Assembly (NCBI GenBank): GCA_944472155.2
Contig: OX235272.1
Span: forward strand, 108,010,020 to 108,074,019
DNA length: 64,000 nucleotides
DNA from: Trichobilharzia szidati
Lineage: Eukaryota > Platyhelminthes > Trematoda > Strigeidida > Schistosomatidae
Direction: 5' to 3'
Below the pieces are notes generated by a model, which worked only from the letters and a program-made list of their open reading frames with translations, did no database searches and was not told the DNA's origin. Position numbers and translations under genes: made by a program. Shown piece after piece: positions 11,691-22,869 of this stretch; within the stretch, counting starts at the first letter, position 1; every line of letters starts with the position of its first letter.

Positions 11691-11950
11691 TTTCAGCTGT
11701 TTTTTTTATTTTTTATTCCCTTAAGTTCCCAGTGGAGCATAGGCCTTCAAGCTAGAGCACTGAAGTTTCAGTAGCAGTAGTGTTTATTTTTATGGGATGA
11801 GGTTGTTAACCTCATGCCCAATTCTCCCCTCTTTCACCAGTCTTATTATTGGCTTAGCGAGGTAAGACAGTGTGTCAGTTGGGGATTGAACCCCTGACTA
11901 CATGAGTGGTTGGCCAGCATTCTACAGCCGTGCCACCAACGCATGTACAT
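11691..11950 (-). repeat. SINE-L copy (tRNA-like head, LINE-A-like tail)
   Basis: Minus strand from 11950: a head with GCGTTGGTGGCACGGCTGTA and box B GGGTTCAATCCCC, a body with CAATAATAAGACTGG, and a tail GCCTATGCTCCACTGGGAAC followed by GGGAATAAAA. The tail closely matches the LINE-A 3' end (compare 47130-47160). Two more copies lie at 57.4-57.9 and 58.0-58.2 kb. Confidence 0.75.
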
Positions 11951-12229
11951 TGTTCAAAAAATGCCTAGAATACCTTAAAATACTGACCTGTCGGTGCTTC
12001 TAAAGCTAGGAAATCTTTAATTAAGTCTGAAAACCTGACAGCCAAAATGGAGGTAGCTGTCTATCTACCAACCACTCACTGAATCTAGTAGACACTGTGC
12101 TAACTACTGTATGCTAGTACGTAAAAACTCCTCGTCAACATGGTTAGTACCAGTAAATTCGTCACCGCTGTATTACATCATAGGTATCATTACACTGAAA
12201 ATATCAAGTGTTACCATTGGTCAGTGTAT

Positions 12230-12655
12230 ACAAAATGGCTAGGCATTTCTGCTAATGATATTGTTGACAGCAACATCCCTCTCACTAATTATCAGACGCA
12301 GTCAACTCTAATGATGAAATCAACTATTCTATGCGTGGTTGGGGATTTTATATAAACTGCAATAGAACTAATTGGAATACTGTCTTATCAGTTTGTTAGT
12401 GTCATAACAACGTAACCACCAACTCTCATGAACTAACAGACCATCAGTTAGGCACATCTCCTGTACAATAGCCAATTCTCAAAATCTACCTCAAAAGTGA
12501 CTATCAGTACAAAAATAAATCAAAGACATGCGTAAAGGAAAGTCTTTCCGACAATTTCATATCATGCTCTAGCATTTGGTTCGAAGTGCTTACAAACTAG
12601 AAGATTTGCAACATCTCTTGTCTATCAGCCAATAGTCCTCATTGCAGGCTATCAG
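12230..12655 (+). repeat. Uncharacterised inverted repeat, left arm
   Basis: About 400 bp here match the reverse complement of about 15640-16060 at roughly 75-80 percent by eye (shared blocks include TCATATCATGCTCTAGCATT, GCGTAAAGGAAAGTCTTTCC and CTATTGTAC). I see no protein or tRNA signature. It is one member of an unidentified repeat family. Confidence 0.6.
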
Positions 12656-13487
12656 TCAGTCCTCGTCAACATTCCATAATATGTCGTCATACATGGTGTA
12701 TGCAAGCAGAGTTGTGTGATATGAAGCCTTGAAATTATACACATTGGACTGCACTACAGATAGCATGCTTATATTACTGGTGCAATGACATGCAAGATTT
12801 GTGAATATCACAGTGAAGTACCCCTAGATAATGAATACAGTGTTAATGATAACAATTCGCAGTTATCTATCTTTTCATCGCGTGGATAGGTGAGTATAGA
12901 TAAGAATAAAGTTGGCCCTGTCGTATTAGTTTTCGAAAACACATCCACTACGGACACATACTTGTGCCCAGTACTAAGTAATGGTCGCGGTCAAATATCA
13001 AATACGTTTACTGCGCTCTCAAATAACTTTCAGACCATCATCATATGGAGTAGTGAAACGGAATGTGTATGCAGTTTAGATTATCAACGCATATTTGCAG
13101 TTACTAACACAATATACATATATATATGTACATACTTCATTACCAAACAAGAAAATTCCCAAAGTAATGTAATGTTGAGAACAGTGAGTTCATAGTAAAT
13201 TCATCACTATGTACATTTTGTTTAAGTGAGATGCTTCTATCTAGTTGTCACTGAAGTTGCAATATCTTCCTGAAAAGTTTCTCCACTGAAATTTCACCGG
13301 GCACGTTACTTGTTAGTGATGGATCCTGCCAAAGGCAAATGCAATACATTTTTGATTGGACACTAGTAACTAGTGTGGTGTGTCTAGTCATTTCTTTGGT
13401 TCAGACTGAATTCTTTCAGTTAGGCTTGTAATGTAGCCACCATTCTAATCAGCTCGCCATCAAGGTGCGCATTGATTGGATGATATA
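12656..13487. other. No gene recognised
   Basis: The 101-codon open frame at 12890-13195 (plus) begins at a GTG, ends in a low-complexity IYIYIC stretch and resembles no family known to me. It is probably chance. A TA-rich run lies near 13110-13130. Confidence 0.35.
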
Positions 13488-13489
13488 AA

Positions 13490-13649
13490 ATGGTTGGAGG
13501 GAATAGGCAAGAAATGACGCGGTTGACGCGAGTTCGAATCTCAGAAGGGAAATGAGTTCCTTCAAGTTTGCAGAAACGCTTTGCTGACGAGTGCCAACTA
13601 GCACGAAAACTAGGTCAAGCTGGGCTCCCTGCCTATTCCCTCCAACCAT
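13490..13649 (+). ncRNA. Hairpin-bounded tRNA-like element with hammerhead core
   Basis: It is bounded by perfect 20-bp inverted repeats (13490-13509 and 13630-13649). Inside are a box B-like GAGTTCGAATC at about 13530 and a hammerhead core: CTGACGAG (13584-13591), stem II GTGC/GCAC closing loop CAACTA (13591-13604), GAAA (13605-13608) and GGTC (13613-13616). Stem I next to the cleavage site pairs poorly and there is one extra A after GAAA, so activity is uncertain. Confidence 0.55.
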
Positions 13650-13654
13650 GTAAA

Positions 13655-15025
13655 AATTTAAGTTGTCATTTAATCGTCATACCAACGGACAACGACGCTA
13701 CAGTTTCATACAAGAATTCTTTTTCACAAATTTTAGCAGAGAAAAAACAGAGAGAATTAGGTGTGATGTTAGATTGTAAAATAAACCGAACAGAAGGAGG
13801 TAAACCGCACACTAACGACATTTATAAAAAGCCAACGTATTCTGCTGATAGATATTTAGACTTTAATTCATCTCATCCGTTATCTGTCCGTGAGTGAAGG
13901 CAGGCTTAGTTAAATGTCAGTGTAACAAAGCGAGCAATAACACTAATTAGTACAACAAAAACCTAAATAATGAAATGATACAGATAGAAGAAGCGTTGGT
14001 ATCAAATAACTAACTATCCTATAAAATTCATTGGGAAGATCAAAAAAGGTCAAAAGCAAAATAAAAATAATTGTGAAACCAATAATGATAACACAAATAA
14101 GTGAGTATGAGCCACTTACTCTTATACCATATAAGGGAGGGGACATCTGACACCCTACGTGAAATTCTCAAAAAAGTAGGAATTAGGGTGGCATTTAAAC
14201 CTACAAACTGATTGAGATGGGAGAAGCTTTCTAGGCTAAAGGACCCCATCGGTGGATCCAATTAGACAAAGTAATATCATTTACAAAATACCTTGCAATG
14301 TCTGCGAGTTAAGTCAACTACCTAGGTCAAACTAGTAGGTCGGGGGTAGTCAGATTGTCGGAACATAAGAATTTAGCTAAGGTAAGAATGGCTGACCCCG
14401 AGAAGGTAGATGAGTAATTTAGAAAAAAGCTCAGCGATTGCACTGCATGCATTAACACACAACCACACAATAGGGTGGGTGGAGAGGGTTAAAATTTTAA
14501 GAAGTAATATAGGTAGGTGGAGAGAGAGATTGATTACTGGATCCTGCCTGGTTAATCGAGTCTACACCCAACACATGCAACAGAAATGACTCAATGCAAA
14601 TACCAGAGATATGGAAGATATTATTACCACCAGTCAGTCAAATCAGAGGAGGATAATAAATAATCTTAAAATTCTATTCAATTCAATTCACATACATCAC
14701 AACATTCTAACAAGTTACTTATTTATTTTGACTATAAAAACACTCGTCTTATTTCCCATCTGATTGTATTTGATCAATAACACTCATATTATTATTACTG
14801 AATGTACATTATCTTATCTTATTGATTTTTATTCAAATGTCTAATCATCAATTTCACTCATGTATATAAATGAAGCAAGAAAGTTGTGTGTGTGAGTGAG
14901 TGACTTGATATGATTATGAGCAGTAATAATTTGTGCTCGAAACGTGGTCATCAGTTAATATTACTGTATAACACTCCACTGTGTGATTTATCAAAATAAA
15001 ATCTTATCTACAATGGAGTTATGCT
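13655..15025 (+). mobile_element. PLE-2 copy: RT thumb, GIY-YIG remnant and 3' terminal repeat
   Basis: The plus strand reads GVMLDCKINRTEGGKPHTND and SADRYLDFNSSHPLSV (RT thumb), then, with many stops, the linker (YPIKFIGKIKKGQKQNKNN) and NIIYKIPCNVCELSQL (start of GIY-YIG, core motif lost) near 14275-14340. At 14860-15025 lies the PLE-2 terminal repeat: TGATTATGAGCAG, GTGCTCGAAACGTGGTCATC and AATATTACTGTATAACAC. The copy is 5' truncated and inactive. Confidence 0.8.
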
Positions 15026-15064
15026 CTATCAGCACAGTGCCCAAGTTTTATACTCATATCAAGG

Positions 15065-15580
15065 ATCCATTTGATTTCGTTGGTTTTCATCAGCTGCATA
15101 CAACCTGTAATCTTTAATAAATAAAATCAGCGTTAAATTGTAACATTCTTTCGTCTACCAACAAACATATTATCAGAGTGTGATGGTGAGGTAAATCATC
15201 ATGATGTGACAAAGTACCTGGAGTGTAAATACGTATATATATTTACATATATATCGTGTTAGATGAGCTCTGCTCACAGTATTACATCATCATCTTTTCA
15301 CCTGACCGCTCGCACAACATATTTTGATCTTCTCTTAACTAATGATGTAGTTTTTGCTGATTTTCGTTACCACCCTAACAACAGCCTTGTCATTTAATTT
15401 TCTAGAAACTTCTCTCTAATAAGATATGTATATATACTTACACTTCAGGTACCTTGTCGTCCTAATGTTTTACCTCAATATGTCACTCTTGTAATACGCT
15501 TGTCAATAGACACATGCATGCGAAATTTTACGCCGACTTTAATTCATGCAGCCGATGAGAACCAACAAAATGAAATGATT
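15065..15580. repeat. Fold-back (MITE-like) element with long imperfect inverted repeats
   Basis: The outer arms pair 15070-15110 (ATTTCGTTGGTTTTCATCAG) with 15535-15580. Further in, 15165-15245 (GACAAAGTACCTGGAGTGTA) pairs with 15430-15500 (TACACTTCAGGTACCTTGTC), about 75 percent complementary. No ORF is present. The arms make a long stem of about 200 bp on each side. A single related arm appears near 2500-2600. The class is unknown. Confidence 0.55.
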
Positions 15581-15639
15581 CTATGTCATTCTGCAACAAT
15601 GTTTGTTCTTCCTCGACGCTACAAATATCGTGGATATGT

Positions 15640-16060
15640 AATACATCCACTCAGATCATTGCACTATTGAATGACAGACAAGGGATGTTTTGCTTCTTGT
15701 AGTTTGTAAGCACTGTGAACCAAATGCTAGAGCATGATATGAAATTGTCGGAAAGACTTTCCTTTACGCATGTCTTTGATTTATTTTTGTACTGATAGTC
15801 AGTTTTGACGTAGATTTTGAGAATTGGCTATTGTACAGGCTGGTAGTTCATGAGGGTGGGTGGTTATGTAGTTATGACACCAGCAAACAGAGAAGATAGT
15901 ATTCCAAATGGTTCTAGTGCATTTTATATAAAACCCTCAACCACGCATGCAACAGTTGATATCATCACCAGATTTGTCTGTGTCGGATAATTGGTACCTG
16001 GGATGTTGCTATCAACAATATCATTGCCACAAATGCCTACCCATTTTTAATACATTAACC
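15640..16060 (-). repeat. Uncharacterised inverted repeat, right arm
   Basis: Partner of 12230-12655 in opposite orientation. The pair brackets the hairpin element, the PLE-2 copy and the fold-back element. Nothing is recognised in it. Confidence 0.6.
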
Positions 16061-16084
16061 ATTATAACTCCTGATCGTTTTAGT

Positions 16085-18065
16085 TGAATGATATCTATGA
16101 AACAGTGAGACAGGAGATGGAGCAATGCAAAGATAGACAAGAGAAGGAGGAACTGAACTCAATATATATCTCTCTGAATAAAGAAGTGAAAAAAATGTGT
16201 TAGGGAAGAAAAAGGATAATTCCACGACACACTGGCTGGCAAATGAAACAGAACATTACATCAAATAGCCAGGTCTCTATCCAGGAAGAGATCAACCAAC
16301 ATGATGAAACCAATAAAAGATGCTCAAGGGAACCTGATTACGAAGGAGGAGAAATAAATAAAACAATGGACTAATCACTTTAAAGGACCATCACCTTGAG
16401 TCGAATATCACCAAGAACCCGCCCAGAAATACCACCAACAGCACGCACGGAACTGTCTGACAGTGGACACCATTCGTCCAAAGAAAGAAGAAATCCTGAA
16501 TGCGATCAAGCTACTGAAGTCCTGGAAGGCAACACGACCAGACGGATTTCCTTTCGAAGCACTGAAAACGAACGCAGACACCACGTACATGTGCTCACAC
16601 CATTATTGCGAAAGGTTTAGAAAGAAGGAAAGGTGCTTACTGATTGGAAGAATGGCTACCTCGTAAAGCTGTCGGACATGGGCGACTTAGGCCTCATTCT
16701 GCAAGAACTGACCAGCGTGGAATAATGCTGTTGTCCACGCCAATTAAATACTAAGTCGCATCATCCTGGAGAGAATGAAAGATGCACTGGATACAGAACT
16801 CAGCCAGCATGGAACAGGCTGGATTCAGGAGATGCAAATCATGTGCTGGTCAAATCTCAACTCTACTCATCTTCATCAAACAAAGAGTAGAATGGTAGTC
16901 GAACCACTCTCTACCTCAACTTCATCGACTTCGAAAAGGCCTTCACTGTATAGTGTTGACCGAGAAGTAATCTGGAAACTGATTCCAAACTATGGCATGT
17001 AGTGCCCCAAGTCTTTGTCATCCTCATTCAGGAGCTAGCTATATGACAGTGCGATGTGTCAGGCGATCCACAACGGGAAACTCAGAGAAACCTTTGAAAT
17101 GAAGACAAGAGTAATATTATTATTAATATTAATATATTATATTATATTAATATTAATATTATTAATATTATCACCGACGATGATCTGGATTTTGCGAGTG
17201 GATGATTTTTGTCTAATGTGAAACAAATTCGAAGACTTATAGGCAGGCAGGAAGGCGATTAGCAACAAACTGGCTGAAGAGGCTGGCAGCGAATACAGGA
17301 CTCCGGTTGAACATAAAGAGGTCGGAGGTGATGAAGATAATCAACCAGTCAGGAACAGCAACAACAACAACGACCAGCAGACGATCACCATCAATGTGAG
17401 AGATTTGACAGAAGTTACTTTCTTCACTTATCCAGCTAGGAATCACGGTTTCAACCACAGTCAGTCGGACAGCACGGATGAAGATGTCAAAGCTGGCCAG
17501 CCAGAATCGGAAAGTCAAGATATGCATTCATCAATTTGAAACCAGTTTGAACATCTTCTGCCTTCACTCAGTATAAGGAACAGCATTCGCATTTTCAACG
17601 CCAATGTCAAGTCGGTCCTTCTATATGGGTTAGAAACTTGGTCAGCGTGCCACTAAGAGGATTTCCAACAGCTTGTTGCAAACTTTCATCAGCAGTTGCC
17701 TTCAACAGCTGGCTCCATACTGAAGATCGAATGGCCAGAAAGAATAAGCAACAAGAAATTATGTGAACGAACCAAACAAGAGTCGGTCGCTCAACAAATA
17801 TGTAGGGGAAAATGGAGATGCATCAGGTAAACATTGAGGAAACTATCGAATGACATCGCTCACTAGGACAATGCTTGAGTGGAATCCCACTGGGAAGCGA
17901 TGAGTGGGTTGTCCCAGGGTGACGAGATCGTGTGTTGAGGAGGAGGAGATGAGAGACTGGGGGCGATTTTGGTACAAGCTGAAGAGGATGGCAGAAGATA
18001 GGACAAAGTGGAGATTTGTTGTTGAAGCCGCATGTTCCACTTGGAACCCAGGGGAATAGAAATAT
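16085..18065 (+). mobile_element. LINE-A, longest copy: RT domain through 3' end
   Basis: Segments in order on the plus strand: EEILNAIKLLKSWKATRPDG and FPFEALKTNADT (RT N-terminus), ERMKDALDTELSQHGTGW, YLNFIDFEKAF (palm A), REVIWKLIPNYGM, then DDLDFASG (remnant of the catalytic block), ITINVRDLTEVT-like text, IGKSRYAFINLKPV, and the 3' end VPLGTQGN followed by (AAT)n. Frames shift repeatedly. The segment normally carrying 'GVRQGCLLSP' is replaced by an AT palindrome at 17115-17172. The endonuclease is missing. It is a non-functional LINE remnant. Confidence 0.85.
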
Positions 18066-18097
18066 AATAATAATGATAATAATAATAATAACAATAA

Positions 18098-20022
18098 AAT
18101 TTTTATATACTGATCAACCATGCTTATATGAATGCAACACAATTTCCCTGTTTTTAGCATGCTGTGGTATGTTTTGTGGCTGTTGAAAGCCGGTTGTCAG
18201 TGCATTTTGTAGGCTGTCTTATGTTGAGAAAAGATTAGTTAATGAGAGCCAGGTTAGCACATGCAAAATCCAGCAGGATTTCAAGTAATCGCATAATAAT
18301 TATGATAATAATGATAAAATTTGCTTCATTCCAGAAACAGTACTAGTGGTACAGTGTGGAATTCCCAGCACATTTCTCCAATATTTGCATCTAATTTTAT
18401 CAAACATTTAAAAGAAGTATTTCAAAAAATTAAAATAAAGACACCAAAAGCAAAAAAACAGGAAAAACATAAAATAATTTTTTTTAATGCGAAAAAATAC
18501 TAAGAAGTAGAAAGGAAAATAAACAGCATATAATAATATCTCAGTATTGGGTAGCGGAATCTATTATATGATTATGTATGGTGACAGTAAAGCTATAGTC
18601 ATACAAGAAGTTATGAAATGATATTTTAGAATGTTTATCGCCAAGATGATCAGTTAATTTGGTTGAAACAACACTAAATAATCATAAAATAACATTTCAG
18701 CGTTGTTGTTTTGTTTTGTTTTTTATTGTCAGGTCTAATGCAGTGTTTGTAGTGGTGGTGTGAGTAATCCTGCATAATACAAAATTTTAAGGTCTTGACA
18801 ATGGCGTTCACAACCAATGATTGTCAGTTAATATTGCCGAAAAAAATAGAAAATAAGAAAAAACAACCACAAAAACTAATAATTACATAATGGTTAATGA
18901 CAGGACAATTTTGTAATACTCATAGAGCTAATATAGTCGGGAACAGTAGATACACAAAAGAAGGAATAGAGTAAAGTACAAAAAAGTAAGCCAATGTTAA
19001 TAATTTAGGTAGCTAAGTATGTTTAAGAAGGAGTTCACTATAGAATACAAAATAAAAGAGAAATAAAGGAGCCTAAAATTATGTTATTAACAACAAAGCA
19101 AGTCACAGACTTCGCGCTTAACATTTTCTCTGTCGCTTAGAACACGGGCCAAGTATGGTATCGTTGAGTTCCTGTACTTGGTTGTACGAGCATAAAAATA
19201 AGAGAATAAATACTAGTTCTGCAATGCACAATCAATGCAGCAATGGTAAATACTAACAAGAAGATACACCAAAACACGATTGCGTTACTTCCAATAGACT
19301 TCCAGTAGACTTCCATGTCGCTACAATGCTGACTTCATTCACATGATGTGGAATTATATTCAGAAATAGTAGAACCCCTTGGAAAGTGGATAGAGACAAT
19401 GGCGACTTGATATAAGTTGATACAGTCAACCTTTACAGGTGGTATACACCAAAGTGGAGGAAACAACAAAAAGACCTGTAGATTTCTGCTAGGAAATTTG
19501 AATTGATAGCCCCAGTTGACTAATTAAACCATACGATGTTTGAATCACGCGTAGAATCCAATACACATGATTAATCTGAATTACGCTATTATATTATACG
19601 CAAAATAATGAAATGTAATATGGAAAAACTCAAACTGTGAGCTATTTGTGACTGAATGCCGTCAAATGCACAGTTGCAATGCATCAATGAGGAAAATCAC
19701 GGTCAGATTAAACAACACGCGAATTCCAGACAAAGCATAAAGGGATTTAAATGAATAGTGATGAATAATAAGTTAATGTTTGCAGAGTAACTACACTTGA
19801 AGTCAGACTACTCACTAGTGATAAGTAGTATAAAGTTGAATACAAAAGAAATAGTAAGAAAGAAAAGAGAGGAAAAGGGTTATCAAGACCATCCTCTGAA
19901 ACTACAAAGAAAGTCGTTCTACAACACATGAAATGTGTTTCTGAAATCAGTCTCGGAATAATGAAGACTATTGGAATAGATGTCACCCACAAATCAATAC
20001 ACATCATTGTATTCTTATTGGG
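18098..20022 (+). mobile_element. PLE-3 copy interrupted by LINE-B
   Basis: 18098-18294 and 19197-20022 together are collinear with the reverse complement of 22060-21000 and with 11690-10700, so they are one plus-strand PLE-3 copy split by an insertion. Near the right end the plus frame reads SETTKKVVLQHMKCVSEI and LGIMKTIGIDVTHKSI, the linker preceding the GIY-YIG domain. The copy runs into the N gap at 20023 before the GIY-YIG motif. Confidence 0.7.
18295..19196 (-). mobile_element. LINE-B (CR1/SR1-like) 3' fragment inserted in PLE-3
   Basis: It starts on the plus strand with an (AAT)n-like tail, then TTCCAGAAACAGTACT and GTGGAATTCCCAGCA, the complement of the LINE-B 3' end. The upper end matches the end of the LINE-B coding region (compare 37530-37600, GCCAAGTATGG). 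Most of it is 3' UTR. Its borders coincide with the point where the PLE-3 sequence breaks and resumes. Confidence 0.75.
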
Positions 20023-20518
20023 NNNNNNNNNNNNNNNNNNNNNNNNNNNNNNNNNNNNNNNNNNNNNNNNNNNNNNNNNNNNNNNNNNNNNNNNNNNNNN
20101 NNNNNNNNNNNNNNNNNNNNNNNNNNNNNNNNNNNNNNNNNNNNNNNNNNNNNNNNNNNNNNNNNNNNNNNNNNNNNNNNNNNNNNNNNNNNNNNNNNNN
20201 NNNNNNNNNNNNNNNNNNNNNNNNNNNNNNNNNNNNNNNNNNNNNNNNNNNNNNNNNNNNNNNNNNNNNNNNNNNNNNNNNNNNNNNNNNNNNNNNNNNN
20301 NNNNNNNNNNNNNNNNNNNNNNNNNNNNNNNNNNNNNNNNNNNNNNNNNNNNNNNNNNNNNNNNNNNNNNNNNNNNNNNNNNNNNNNNNNNNNNNNNNNN
20401 NNNNNNNNNNNNNNNNNNNNNNNNNNNNNNNNNNNNNNNNNNNNNNNNNNNNNNNNNNNNNNNNNNNNNNNNNNNNNNNNNNNNNNNNNNNNNNNNNNNN
20501 NNNNNNNNNNNNNNNNNN
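20023..20518. other. Assembly gap (N run)
   Basis: About 496 N. The flanks are PLE-3 in plus orientation on the left and PLE-3 in minus orientation on the right, so the gap lies at or near the centre of a palindrome. Confidence 0.95.
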
Positions 20519-22060
20519 TACGGTCGATAAACTCGTCTAGAATTCATCTATTATTTAGGAGAGTTATGCAAAGGCTTTCTAGTTATAGGTTGACAGTATC
20601 GAATGAGCAAATTTTCCGAATTCTGGAAAATGGAGAACGGCTAGGATTTAACTTACTGTATAGAGGTGCCCATCTGCTGAAGTTACTGTGTTGAACTATA
20701 AATGTTGACTTTCCATAAATCGACCCGTTTTAACACACCATCCTCTCTTCCATCTAGCATCACATTTAAGAAGTGAAATGTGGAATTCGACTCTTTTTCC
20801 AGTTACACTGATATTTACAGTTGTCCACATGGATTGATATGAACAACTGTGGGTTACGTATTCTAACTTGCAGTTAACTTTCTTGGATTCAAAGACGGTG
20901 GAGATGTTTGCTTTCACCAATATAAGTTTTACACATCGAGGCAATTCATCTTTTTCATGATATTTATTGTTTGACCCACTAAGGCTTAAGTGAGTCTATG
21001 GGTTTGTGGGTGACATCTATTCCAATAGTCTTCACTATCCCGACATTGACCTCAGAATTACGTTTCATGTGTGGTAGAATGATTTTATTTGTTGTTTCAA
21101 AGGATGGTCTTGATAACCACATTGGCGTCCTTTGTTACTTTTTATTTCGTATTCTACTTCATACTACTTGTTACTAGTGAGTAGTTTGAGTTCACATCCT
21201 GTTCTCTGCAAACATTAAGAGTTTATTGATCACTGTTTATTAAAACCCATTTATTTTTTATAAATTATTTAAATTCATCCCAGCATTTTAAGAAAATCAA
21301 AATATGACTTTTCTGAACGTTTCGCTGTGTTAGCTACAGCTTCTTCAGCAGATTTCAATTTATTCTTTGTCTGAAATTCGCGCGTTGATTAATCTGACCG
21401 CGAATTTCCCCCTTGAGGCATTGCGACTGTGCATTTGACGGCATTCAGTCACAAATACCTCACAGTCTGAGTCTTTTCATATTGCATTTCATTATTTTAT
21501 GTATAATATAATAGCGTACTTTAGAATCATCCTATGTATTGGATTCTACGCGTAATTGAAAAGTCGTATAGTTTAATTAGTCGACTGGAGCTGTCAATTC
21601 GAATTTCCTAACAGAAATCTACAGGTCTTTTTGTTGTTTTCTCCACTTTGGTGTATACCACCTGTGAAGGTCGACTGCATCAACTTTTGTCATGTTGTTA
21701 TTGTCTCTATCCACTTTCCAAGCGGGTTCTACTATTTCTGAATATAATTCCATATCATGTGAATGATGTCAGCATTGTAGCGACATGGAAGTCCACTCGA
21801 AGTATAGCAATTGTTTTTCAGTTTATTTTCTTGTGAGTATTTACCATTGCTACGTTCATTGTGCGTTGTATTACTAGCGTTCTTTATTCTCTTATGCTGG
21901 ATTTTGTATGCGCTAAATTGTCTTTCATTAACTCATCTTTTCTCAACACAAGCCAAACTAGTAAATCCACTGACAACCGGCTTTAAACAACCACACAACA
22001 TACCGCAGAATGATAACAAGAAAAATTATGTTGCACCAATATAAGCATGGTTGATCGGTA
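20519..22060 (-). mobile_element. PLE-3 copy, minus orientation
   Basis: Collinear with 10225-11690. Reading the minus strand from 22060: a non-coding upstream segment, then the linker (about 21200-20960), then CKTYIGESKHLHRL (GIY-YIG-like, about 20925), followed by a frame with ESNSTFHFLNVMLDGREDG. The 82-codon minus ORF at 20696-20944 is a third-frame reading of this segment. 20696-21250 is identical, by eye, to the reverse complement of 23211-23766. Confidence 0.72.
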
Positions 22061-22064
22061 TAAT

Positions 22065-22740
22065 TCATTTAATTATTATTATTATATTACTATTCCCTTG
22101 GGTTCCGAGTGGAGCATACGGCTTCAACAACACATCTCCACTTTTTCCTATCTTCTGCCATCCTCTTCAGCTTGCACCACGATTGCCCACAGTCTCTCAT
22201 CTCCTCCTCCTCAACACGTCATCTACTCCATGTCACCCTAGGACGGCCAACTAATCAGTTCCCATCGGGATTTCACTCAAGCATTGTCCTAGTGAGCGAT
22301 GTCATTCGAGACTTTCCTCAATGTTTACCCGATGCATTTCCATTTTCTCCTACATATTTGTTGAGCGACCGGCTCTTGTTTGGTTTGTTCACATAATTTC
22401 TTGTTGCTTATTCTTTCTGGCCATCTGATCTTCAGTATGGAGCCAGATGTTGAAGGCAGCTGCTGATGAAAGTCTGCAACAAGCTGTTGGAAATCCTCTT
22501 AGTGACACGCTGACCAAGTTTCTAACCCGTATAGAAGGAGCAACTTGACATTGGTGTTGAAAATGCGAATCTTGTTCCTTATACTGAGTCAACGCAGAAG
22601 ATTTCCAATTTGGTTTCAAATTGATGAAGGCGTATCTCACCTTTCCGATTCTAATTGGCTTTGACATCTCCATCCAATCCACTGGCCTGTAGCCGAAACA
22701 ATGCTGCCCAGATAATATATAGATAATATAATATACTGAA
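22065..22740 (-). mobile_element. LINE-A fragment, 3' end and C-terminal region
   Basis: Plus-strand ATT run, then CCCTTGGGTTCCGAGTGGAG (complement of the 3' end). The minus strand contains IRIGKVRYAFINLKPNWKSS and SLRGFPTACCRL, matching the long copy at 17.5-17.9 kb. Most of the minus frame of 157 codons (22389-22862) is LINE-A; its start lies in unrelated AT-rich DNA. Confidence 0.8.
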
Positions 22741-22869
22741 ACCTCGCCTAGATTATTAGCTCGCTGGTTTTCTAGCTGGTCCCAAGATCGAATAAAAAGG
22801 TAAGGTTGGGGCGTGGTGCTAGCAACTCCACCCCCAAAACTTAACCAAATTGCTACAGACACTTAAACT

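Noticed and set aside
12890..13195. 101-codon ORF as a gene
   Set aside because: GTG start, low-complexity end, no family resemblance, AT-rich surroundings.
19747..20547. Long ORFs of 186-266 codons crossing 20023-20518 on both strands
   Set aside because: They are open only because the N run hides stops; the flanking residues are PLE-3 non-coding or linker sequence.
20696..20944. 82-codon ORF identical to 23518-23766 as a duplicated gene
   Set aside because: It is an alternative frame of the PLE-3 inverted repeat; the coding text is in another frame.
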